From a virus: DNA of 37,958 nucleotides. Made by a program: the position numbers and the translations under genes. The stretch spans positions 1 to 37,958 of IMG/VR virus record IMGVR_UViG_3300042938_000269; one strand, given 5' to 3'. Under the pieces are notes generated by a model, which was not told the origin of the DNA, ran no database searches, and saw only the letters and a program-made list of their open reading frames with translations. Below, one piece after another: positions 7,671 to 12,682 of this stretch; the first letter of the stretch is position 1, and each line of letters opens with the position of its first letter.

Positions 7671-8071
7671 TATAAGCAATGAATGATGGCAAAGTTAATA
7701 ACAGGTGCTTCTGACAACGAGCCTGCGGTGTTGTTGTACAAACCAATTACAGCCGTACCAGCAGCTACGTTTGCAACGTAAGGCCAATAAGCACCGCTTG
7801 TACCTGCCGAGCCAAGGTTAACAAGCACTACGTCATTGGCTGAGATAGTGCTGTTGGTCAACGTAAACAACGCTGTTGCACCTACGCCAAGTGCTGCGTT
7901 GTTCATGGTGATCTTACCGGCTGACTTGTTGAGCGTCACACCAGTAGATTTTGAGGTTAACTGAGTGACCGCGCCTTGGGCGGCGCTTGAGTAGCCAATC
8001 TCTTGGCTTGCGTAACAGGTTGTAAACTCGGGGTCAGCAAAAGCGACACCAATTGGTTGTGTATTAGGCAT
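7670..8071 (-). CDS. Small virion protein, possibly head decoration
   Basis: 133 residues, rich in Ala, Thr, Ser, Asn and Val, with alternating beta-type patterns (GVTLNKSAGKITMNNAALGVGATALFTLTN) and few charges. This composition is typical of extracellular virion proteins and capsid decoration proteins. It lies immediately downstream of the terminase large subunit (2 bases apart) in the head-gene block. A GGGAG ribosome site precedes the ATG. Function not established. Confidence 0.55.
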   Translation of the reverse strand: MPNTQPIGVAFADPEFTTCYASQEIGYSSAAQGAVTQLTSKSTGVTLNKSAGKITMNNAALGVGATALFTLTNSTISANDVVLVNLGSAGTSGAYWPYVANVAAGTAVIGLYNNTAGSLSEAPVINFAIIHCL

Positions 8072-8073
8072 TT

Positions 8074-9594
8074 CTAGGCTCCCATCCAGTTTGTGGACAT
8101 ACTTTGAGGTGAATAATTACGACTTTTAGGTTCTACATACTCACGGTGCGCGACAGGGAATGCAAACGTCACGCATATAGCATCTGCTGCGTCGGGAGAA
8201 GCCAACCCCCTCGCCTTCATATCCTTCTTAGACTCTAAAAAGATTGTACCTTTAGAATCCGGTTTCATTATTGGTGATATTAAATCAGTTTTAAGCACTC
8301 TGTCACTAGGAATTGATGCGGTTTTCAACCAATTTCGCATATCTCCCCACATCTGAGCCCTTAAATTACCATACATCAGCGGATTTTTCGATTTATTTCC
8401 GAAATTCACGCCTCTAATCTTGTATCGTTGTTCTTTTAGCCGGTCGACAACCCCACCGCCCACACCGCCTTCGTCGATCACCACCAACGCGGGCTTATAT
8501 TCCTCAATACACTCAATGACGTGCCCCACGACCGTCATCGTATCGTCGCCTTTGAAGCGTTTAATGCCAATAATGTCACGCCCTTGCCGGATTGCGATTA
8601 CCGTCGAGTCAGAACCGAACCGTGCAGGGTCAACGCCCACAATAATAGGGGCGGACAGGTCTTTGAGCCGTGGCCGACGCATGGCTTCATCAACGATCGA
8701 TGATGATATGAACTGATCATCACCCGCAGAGGGAAAGTCACCATAGACCTCGACCGCAGCTTGTGATGAATCGGCGCCATATTCGTCGATGATCTGCTGA
8801 TACACCGCCTTGTCCGTACCCTCGACCGTTCTTGCGTCCACAATTTTGGTATTCCAAAAGTCACGCTTGGAGTTGTGGCATTCGTAGAAGTAGCCGGTGT
8901 TGCGCCGAGGGTTAGAGAACGCCAACCAAAAGCGGTTAGGCGTGTTCTCTGTAAAGAAGCCCGCAGTCACCGCCCAAATGGCGTCATCAATACCGGAGGC
9001 CTCATCAAAGATCACCATCACGCCGTCGTAGTTGTGAACCCCTGCGTACGCATCAGGGTTCTCGCTTGACCAAAGCCTGCCCTCAACCGACCAATAGCGT
9101 GTGCCTTTCTTTAGGTCGCGCTCGACCAATTCGGTAATCCACTTGGCGGGCATGAGCCGTGTGGCTGACACTTCAAACCAATGGCTGTTTAAGCTCATGG
9201 CGAGCCACTTGGTAATCTCTGCCCAGGTGACCGATCGTAACTGCGACTCTGAGTTGGCTGAAATGATGGTAGTCGAACCAATGCGGGTGGACAACATCCA
9301 TAGGGTTAGCCAACTGACCAACGCAGACTTACCAATACCACGCCCTGATGACGTTGCCATTCTGAATGTGTCAAAGTCAATCTTGCCGCCGTTCTGCTTA
9401 ATGTGGGCGGTCAGGTCAGACAACACTTCGCGCTGCCATTTGCGGGGGCCGGTGAAGTTTTCAAGAGGCGTACCCTTCTGACCCCAAGGGAACGCATAAA
9501 GTACAAACGCTAGTGGGTCATCCTTGATCTTGGGCGACCAAAGCGCCGACATTAGGCGCATTTCTTCGGCGGCGCTGTACTGTGTCGTTTGCAT
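8074..9594 (-). CDS. terL: Terminase large subunit
   Basis: 506 residues. This is the packaging motor that translocates and cuts DNA at the portal. ATPase part: Walker A SSGRGIGKS at residues 82-90, Walker B GVMVIFDE at 191-198, coupling-type SNPR at about 227-230. Nuclease part (RNase H fold): GVDPARFGSDST with Asp322, VVIDEGG with Asp374, and SPDAADA with Asp468 and Asp471. The 5' end overlaps the small-subunit gene by 77 bases in another frame, a long overlap. Internal ATGs at residues 12 and 15 are alternative starts, because conserved sequence begins around ALWSPKIKDDP. Confidence 0.95.
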   Translation of the reverse strand: MQTTQYSAAEEMRLMSALWSPKIKDDPLAFVLYAFPWGQKGTPLENFTGPRKWQREVLSDLTAHIKQNGGKIDFDTFRMATSSGRGIGKSALVSWLTLWMLSTRIGSTTIISANSESQLRSVTWAEITKWLAMSLNSHWFEVSATRLMPAKWITELVERDLKKGTRYWSVEGRLWSSENPDAYAGVHNYDGVMVIFDEASGIDDAIWAVTAGFFTENTPNRFWLAFSNPRRNTGYFYECHNSKRDFWNTKIVDARTVEGTDKAVYQQIIDEYGADSSQAAVEVYGDFPSAGDDQFISSSIVDEAMRRPRLKDLSAPIIVGVDPARFGSDSTVIAIRQGRDIIGIKRFKGDDTMTVVGHVIECIEEYKPALVVIDEGGVGGGVVDRLKEQRYKIRGVNFGNKSKNPLMYGNLRAQMWGDMRNWLKTASIPSDRVLKTDLISPIMKPDSKGTIFLESKKDMKARGLASPDAADAICVTFAFPVAHREYVEPKSRNYSPQSMSTNWMGA

Positions 9595-10003
9595 CCGTGG
9601 GTTCCATATCTATAGTTAACCGTTGTTCGGCCTGCTCAAGCGCGGTGATGATGCTGATCTGTTGCGTCACGTCCACTTGCACTTGTTGCTTGGCGACCCA
9701 GTCGTGTTTGTGTTTTAAGAACTCCAACGCCATCTTAGCGTCGCCCGCTAACGCCGCATCACGCACAACCTGCGACATTTCGGACTCTGAATCCGCACGG
9801 CCTTGCATAGCGGCTAATTCGACCACAGGGTCTAGCTGGCAGAGCTTGCGAAACTCTTCGGGCATCATGCCGGCCTTCAACGCAAGCGCGTCATTAGACA
9901 GACCAAGACGCGCAGCCTCATAGACGCGCAACAAACGCGACTCGGTGGCGCGGACTTCGCGGGGTGTGAAGTGTAGAGATAGCATTTTGCGATTGTAGGT
10001 CAT
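9518..10003 (-). CDS. terS: Terminase small subunit
   Basis: 161 residues, helical. The N-terminal half (about 12-60) has a helix-turn-helix-like stretch (YEAARLGLSNDALALKAGMMPEEFRKL) as expected for a packaging-site-binding subunit. The middle is a helix-rich oligomerisation segment (EFLKHKHDWVAKQQVQVDV), and the C-terminal part is basic (QRRRRNAP). Its position directly upstream of the large subunit supports the call. It is the first gene of the late block and faces the repeat-rich non-coding region. No good Shine-Dalgarno site precedes ATG 10003 or the alternative ATG at 9985, so initiation may be weak or leaderless. Confidence 0.75.
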   Translation of the reverse strand: MTYNRKMLSLHFTPREVRATESRLLRVYEAARLGLSNDALALKAGMMPEEFRKLCQLDPVVELAAMQGRADSESEMSQVVRDAALAGDAKMALEFLKHKHDWVAKQQVQVDVTQQISIITALEQAEQRLTIDMEPTDANDTVQRRRRNAPNVGALVAQDQG

Positions 10004-10014
10004 GTAGGCAATTT

Positions 10015-10020
10015 ATTATA
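10015..10020 (-). promoter_or_regulatory. Possible -10 element for terminase/late block
   Basis: A perfect TATAAT occurs on the minus strand. Transcription from it would start about 5-7 bases before the TerS ATG, giving an almost leaderless message. No good -35 is visible at 16-18 bases (TTATGC or GTTATG), so the site is weak or needs an activator. The iterons upstream could provide one. Confidence 0.3.
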
Positions 10021-10125
10021 TAAAAAAATTTTGGTGGCATAACCTCCGCTAGCTAGGGCTCCTCGCAGGGCCCTCCCCCCCCCTACCCCATGCCCTCAAG
10101 AATGCTTAATGCCACAAGGCCTGGG

Positions 10126-10243
10126 CTCACTAAGTCTTAGGTTGTTGGACAACCTACAAGCTCACTAAGTCTTAGCCAAGCTCACTAAGTCTTAGTGCCA
10201 AATACTCACTAAGTCTTAGCACCTGGTACTCACTAAGTCTTAG
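10126..10243. repeat. Five 15-bp iterons with palindromic core
   Basis: CTCACTAAGTCTTAG occurs exactly at 10,126-10,140, 10,161-10,175, 10,181-10,195, 10,205-10,219 and 10,229-10,243. Start-to-start spacings are 35, 20, 24 and 24 bases. A degenerate sixth copy (ACTAAGTTTAA) lies at 10,256-10,266. Within each unit CTAAG and CTTAG form an 11-bp palindrome around a central T, the form expected for a dimeric DNA-binding protein. The sequences between copies differ, so this is not a CRISPR array. Confidence 0.9.
10138..10156. repeat. Perfect inverted repeat (hairpin) inside the iteron array
   Basis: TAGGTTGT and ACAACCTA form an 8-bp stem around a 3-base TGG loop. It starts at the end of the first iteron and fills the longer gap before the second, which explains the larger spacing there. 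There is no T-tract on either side. A single-strand initiation hairpin or an operator are possible roles. Confidence 0.6.
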
Positions 10244-10268
10244 GATTATGTGCATACTAAGTTTAACT

Positions 10269-10296
10269 TGTAGGCAATGTAGGCAATGTCGGCATA
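10269..10296. repeat. Short tandem repeat, TGTAGGCAA type
   Basis: TGTAGGCAAT occurs at 10,269-10,278 and 10,278-10,287, with a third, altered copy (TGTCGGCATA) at 10,287-10,296. A further exact copy lies at 10,003-10,012, over the TerS start. The shared motif at both places suggests one binding factor acting at the control region and at the late-block start, but no factor is identified. Confidence 0.55.
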
Positions 10297-10349
10297 GTAA
10301 AAAAAGTCTACTGGCTGCTACAGCGCGAACCAAAACGCAGCGACACATA

Positions 10350-10435
10350 TACAGCTATAAAGCTATACTTAGTATTTTATAGAATTTAATTTATTATCTA
10401 TCTACTAACTAACTAATACTACAAGTCATCTAACA
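10350..10435. other. AT-rich segment, possible DNA unwinding element
   Basis: A run made almost only of A and T with scattered C, including TATTTTATAGAATTTAATTT and TAACTAACTAA. It follows the iterons at a distance typical of an origin melting region. The call depends on the origin hypothesis. Confidence 0.4.
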
Positions 10436-10535
10436 GACTGATAAATAAGCATTTCCCGTAGGTTTTTTTACCTAATTGTCTGACCGACAAACTTACCGAC
10501 ATGACCGACAAAATTGTGAGCTTTTGTGAGCTTTA

Positions 10536-10576
10536 TGCTATAAATAGTTGTACATTGCTATAAATTCATGTACAAT
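10536..10576 (+). promoter_or_regulatory. Early promoter overlapping a 20-bp tandem operator-like repeat
   Basis: TTGTAC (10,548-10,553) and TACAAT (10,571-10,576) are 17 bases apart, a good sigma70-type pair reading into the rightward early cluster. Two adjacent 20-bp units, TGCTATAAATAGTTGTACAT (10,536-10,555) and TGCTATAAATTCATGTACAA (10,556-10,575), agree at 16 of 20 positions. They place a TGTACA palindrome in each promoter element, exactly two helical turns apart. This geometry suits a regulator sitting on both halves of the promoter. Confidence 0.65.
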
Positions 10577-10609
10577 AAAAGCTCTTCAACAAACCTGGTG
10601 ACCTACAAC

Positions 10610-10801
10610 ATGAAACAGTATCAGTACAAATTCAGCGCAGTAAACGGCAACAAATACACCATTGTCGCGTCACGCTACAGCGTAGCTAAACACAGTTTTC
10701 AGCGCGTGTTTAGCGGCTGTTACGTTGTTGTGTACGTTGGTCGCTACCTTGGCGCGCCAGTTAGGCGCAGCGCAGTCGTCGCGATTGAGCGTGCGGCATG
10801 A
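10610..10801 (+). CDS. Early small protein, unknown
   Basis: 63 residues, MKQYQYKFSAVNGNKYTIVAS..., rich in Tyr, Val and Arg, predicted mostly beta. ATG 10610 was chosen because an upstream in-frame ATG (10568) lies within the promoter -10 region and could not be on the transcript. It is the first gene after the early promoter. Its stop overlaps the start of a 23-codon ORF (ATGA). No family recognised. Confidence 0.6.
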   Translation: MKQYQYKFSAVNGNKYTIVASRYSVAKHSFQRVFSGCYVVVYVGRYLGAPVRRSAVVAIERAA

Positions 10802-10869
10802 ATAAGATTCACGACGTAATCGCTGCGCTGTTGATGTGCGCTGCGCTGTTGTTAGCTTGCTTTCTCTAA
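10798..10869 (+). CDS. 23-residue putative membrane micro-peptide
   Basis: ATG 10798 overlaps the preceding stop as ATGA. The product MNKIHDVIAALLMCAALLLACFL has a short charged start and then about 17 hydrophobic residues, enough for one membrane helix. The coupling and the clean hydrophobic pattern argue for translation. A chance ORF of this size cannot be excluded. A second micro-ORF of the same kind closes the cluster at 12,586. Confidence 0.4.
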   Translation: MNKIHDVIAALLMCAALLLACFL

Positions 10870-10898
10870 ACTTCCCTACCCTAAACTAAGGTGCAAAT

Positions 10899-11156
10899 AT
10901 GATTGCCATACATACTAAATTTATCGGCGCGTCTAACACTAAAGGCGATCGCGTCAAAGCGTATACCGCCAATGGTTTATCTGTAATTATTCCTTACCCC
11001 TACGAATTGTCGTTTGAGGCGGTTCACTTTGAGGCGGTCAAAGCCTTAGTTGCAAAGTATCAGTTAGATTGGGATTTAACTGATATGCGCTTTGGTGATA
11101 GCGCGGATTTGCGCGGTTACGTTTTTTGTTTTGCAAACTCAAAGGTGCAAGCATGA
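10899..11156 (+). CDS. Early small protein, unknown
   Basis: 85 residues (MIAIHTKFIGASNTKGDRVKAYTANG...), mixed alpha/beta, no membrane segment or signal peptide. The start is well supported by AAGGTG seven bases before ATG. The N-terminal KFIGASNTKGDRVKA pattern is familiar from small phage proteins of unknown role. The 3' end overlaps the next gene by 4 bases (ATGA). Confidence 0.65.
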   Translation: MIAIHTKFIGASNTKGDRVKAYTANGLSVIIPYPYELSFEAVHFEAVKALVAKYQLDWDLTDMRFGDSADLRGYVFCFANSKVQA

Positions 11157-11434
11157 CCCATTATTTAAGAGAATTTCCCGACTACGATGCCGAGCTGCCC
11201 ACGCTCAATGGTTTTGTTGACGATTCATGGCACAACGATACTTGCCCCTCGCTGTTTAACGCGACCTACAACCTCAAATTGTGGTGCGAGTACGCTAACC
11301 CTGAACTGCGCGTAGGTACAAAACGATTCATTCTGTATTACCAAGACATTGAAGAATCGCTCAATGATCGCTTGATTTTGGAATCAGACAATTTAGACGA
11401 CATCAAAAAAGCCATTGAGGAGGCGACATTATGA
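11153..11434 (+). CDS. Early small acidic protein, unknown
   Basis: 93 residues, MTHYLREFPDYDAELP..., acidic, rich in Asp/Glu and aromatic residues. The start at 11153 is set by the ATGA overlap with the preceding gene and by AAAGGTG upstream. No motif is recognised. Small acidic early proteins can act as host-takeover or DNA-mimic proteins, but nothing here proves that. Confidence 0.6.
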   Translation: MTHYLREFPDYDAELPTLNGFVDDSWHNDTCPSLFNATYNLKLWCEYANPELRVGTKRFILYYQDIEESLNDRLILESDNLDDIKKAIEEATL

Positions 11435-11667
11435 GAAGTTATGGCGGAATTAACATGAATGAGTATCTTGAATCAATCAAAGCTGAGATTTTGGCTAACC
11501 CTACGCTGGCAGCGTGTACGTCAACAGAGGAGCTAGAAAACCATTGTGATGTTTACGAATTAGGCGACATAAAAAATCGCCATTTTGCAAGCCCTGCGAT
11601 AGAGCAAGATTACGTTAACGCAGCGTTAAACAGAATTGATGAATGGCTTCAGGAGCGCACAGCATGA
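11431..11667 (+). CDS. Early small acidic protein, unknown
   Basis: 78 residues, MRSYGGINMNEYLESIKAEILANPTL..., predicted helical and acidic. The start at 11431 overlaps the previous stop (ATGA) and has a strong GAGGAGG site; ATG 11455 is a possible alternative. The middle (STEELENHCDVYELGD) and the ending NAALNRIDEWL suggest a compact helical domain. No family recognised. Confidence 0.6.
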   Translation: MRSYGGINMNEYLESIKAEILANPTLAACTSTEELENHCDVYELGDIKNRHFASPAIEQDYVNAALNRIDEWLQERTA

Positions 11668-11831
11668 AAAACCAAATACTTAAAGAATTAAACGCCATGC
11701 GCGAAGCTGGTTTGCGCGTACCACAGCGCGCCTACGCGCTGCTTGAAACTGAGAACCTAGACGATTACGACGACATGAGCATATCTGAGCTTGCAGAGCT
11801 TTTAATCGACTTGGCGGGAGTGTCAGCATGA
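11664..11831 (+). CDS. Early small helical protein, unknown
   Basis: 55 residues, MKNQILKELNAMREAGLRVPQRAYALLETENLDDYDD..., with a basic first helix and an acidic second half. The start is fixed by the ATGA overlap and CAGGAG upstream within the preceding gene. The length and charge split resemble short DNA-binding or antirepressor-like peptides, but no motif confirms it. Confidence 0.55.
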   Translation: MKNQILKELNAMREAGLRVPQRAYALLETENLDDYDDMSISELAELLIDLAGVSA

Positions 11832-12004
11832 AAACTTACAAAGTAGTTATCCAAGCCATTATTGAGAAAACCATACTTGTGCAATGCGAAGACGAAAACG
11901 ACGCATACGACCAAGCGCATGAGCTATTTGATGCTAGAGCGCAAGGCGACCATAAAGAGCGATACGAAGAAAATACTTTATCTTGCGAAGAGGTGTCAGC
12001 ATGA
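11828..12004 (+). CDS. Early small protein, unknown
   Basis: 58 residues, MKTYKVVIQAIIEKTILVQCEDENDAYDQAHELFDARAQGDHKERYEE..., a beta strand followed by an acidic helix. The start shares ATGA with the preceding stop and has GGGAG seven bases upstream. The end GTGTCAGCATGA repeats the junction found one gene earlier. The pattern of beta strand, DAYDQA helix and acidic tail is common in small phage proteins of unknown role. Confidence 0.6.
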   Translation: MKTYKVVIQAIIEKTILVQCEDENDAYDQAHELFDARAQGDHKERYEENTLSCEEVSA

Positions 12005-12198
12005 GATTTGCATTTATCCCAAAGACTCAATATAAGATTGGGCAAATTATTGAGGTGCAGGGGCGCAAAATGCGCGTTGAAAGTTACACGCATACAGGTC
12101 GCAATTTGATCGCGTGTACGTTAGACACCGCGCCTAAGTTTGAACGCATAGCTTGTATCTGTACTGATTCTTCACCTATTAAAGGGGTTACAGCATGA
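12001..12198 (+). CDS. Early small protein, unknown
   Basis: 65 residues, MRFAFIPKTQYKIGQIIEVQGRKMRVESYTHTGRNLIACTLD..., beta-rich and basic, resembling a small SH3- or OB-like barrel (KIGQIIEVQGRKMRVESY). The start at 12001 is set by the ATGA overlap with the preceding gene. Two Cys residues near the C terminus (IACICTD) could bind metal but are too few to tell. Confidence 0.6.
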   Translation: MRFAFIPKTQYKIGQIIEVQGRKMRVESYTHTGRNLIACTLDTAPKFERIACICTDSSPIKGVTA

Positions 12199-12386
12199 AA
12201 AAATTCGTATGTTATTGGGGTGCAGGGTATGGCGACGAACACATTGTTAGCCACACGCTTGATTTTTTTCACGAAGATGCGGGATACGAACCTGACGATA
12301 TTAAAGAAATCAGCGCGCTTAAAGTTGGTCAGTCTTGGAAATATGGCTACCCAAGTGGCGATCATTTTGTGTTGAGGGTTGAATGA
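12195..12386 (+). CDS. Early small protein, unknown
   Basis: 63 residues, MKKFVCYWGAGYGDEHIVSHTLDFFHEDAGYEPDDIKEISALKVGQSWKY..., with an aromatic N terminus, an acidic middle and a beta ending (DHFVLRVE). The start overlaps the preceding stop (ATGA), with AAAGGGG upstream. A VSHTLDFF...YEPDDI pattern is familiar from uncharacterised phage proteins. No function known. Confidence 0.65.
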   Translation: MKKFVCYWGAGYGDEHIVSHTLDFFHEDAGYEPDDIKEISALKVGQSWKYGYPSGDHFVLRVE

Positions 12387-12589
12387 TGAAATATAAAAAC
12401 GGACAGCCAGTAGAGGTAGGCGACGTGGTACACGTTAAAAACCGCGCATATACCGTCTATTCAATCAGCGATTACGTTACGCTGCGCTCAATGTGCGAGC
12501 GCGGGTATTTTCGTTCAGTTTTTCCCGCTGATATAGGCGCGTATATCCCACGCCTAAACCCTTTATTTGCGGAGTTAATGCCCTTATGA
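12383..12589 (+). CDS. Early small protein, unknown
   Basis: 68 residues, MMKYKNGQPVEVGDVVHVKNRAYTVYSISD..., whose NGQPVEVGDVVHVKNRAYTV stretch has the rhythm of a small beta-barrel (SH3/KOW-like). Two consecutive ATG codons are possible starts; the first overlaps the preceding stop. The C-terminal part is hydrophobic and proline-containing. The 3' end overlaps a 20-codon ORF (ATGA). Confidence 0.6.
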   Translation: MMKYKNGQPVEVGDVVHVKNRAYTVYSISDYVTLRSMCERGYFRSVFPADIGAYIPRLNPLFAELMPL

Positions 12590-12648
12590 CCATATCGCTA
12601 ATCGCTGCTGCTGTGGTCGTTCTAATGATTCTAGTCTTCGACCTCTAA
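12586..12648 (+). CDS. 20-residue putative membrane micro-peptide
   Basis: ATG 12586 overlaps the stop of the preceding gene as ATGA. The product MTISLIAAAVVVLMILVFDL is one continuous hydrophobic helix. It ends 12 bases before a strong terminator, so it would be the last gene of the early transcript. Evidence for translation is the coupling and the composition only. Confidence 0.4.
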   Translation: MTISLIAAAVVVLMILVFDL

Positions 12649-12660
12649 TAACCCTCACAG

Positions 12661-12682
12661 ACCCGCCTAGGCGGGTTTTTTT
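12661..12682 (+). terminator. Intrinsic terminator of the early cluster
   Basis: ACCCGCC and GGCGGGT form a 7-bp perfect GC-rich stem around a 2-base TA centre, followed by seven T residues. It closes the rightward early cluster. The stop codon of the leftward primase-helicase gene (12,667-12,669) lies inside the stem, so the two convergent units meet here. In the leftward direction the hairpin has no T-tract. Confidence 0.92.

Larger units (their letters stand above)
10004..10609. other. Non-coding control region, candidate replication origin
   Basis: About 600 bases without a convincing gene, between the leftward late block and the rightward early cluster. From left to right it holds: an AT-rich TerS upstream segment; a C9 run (10,075-10,083); five iterons (10,126-10,243); a perfect hairpin (10,138-10,156); a short tandem repeat (10,269-10,296); an AT-rich stretch (about 10,350-10,435); short GACCGACAAA and GTGAGCTTT direct repeats (about 10,480-10,534); and a promoter within a 20-bp tandem repeat. 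Iterons beside an AT-rich unwinding segment are a classical origin layout. An alternative role is purely transcriptional control. Confidence 0.6.

Noticed and set aside
10075-10083. C9 homopolymer in the control region
   Set aside because: May be real, but such runs are prone to sequencing length errors; no function was inferred.
10126-10243. Possible CRISPR array
   Set aside because: Repeats are only 15 bp, spacers only 5-20 bases and unequal, and no cas gene is present.
11836-12093. 85-codon leftward ORF in the early cluster
   Set aside because: The plus strand here carries two ATGA-coupled genes with ribosome sites; the leftward ORF breaks the operon logic.
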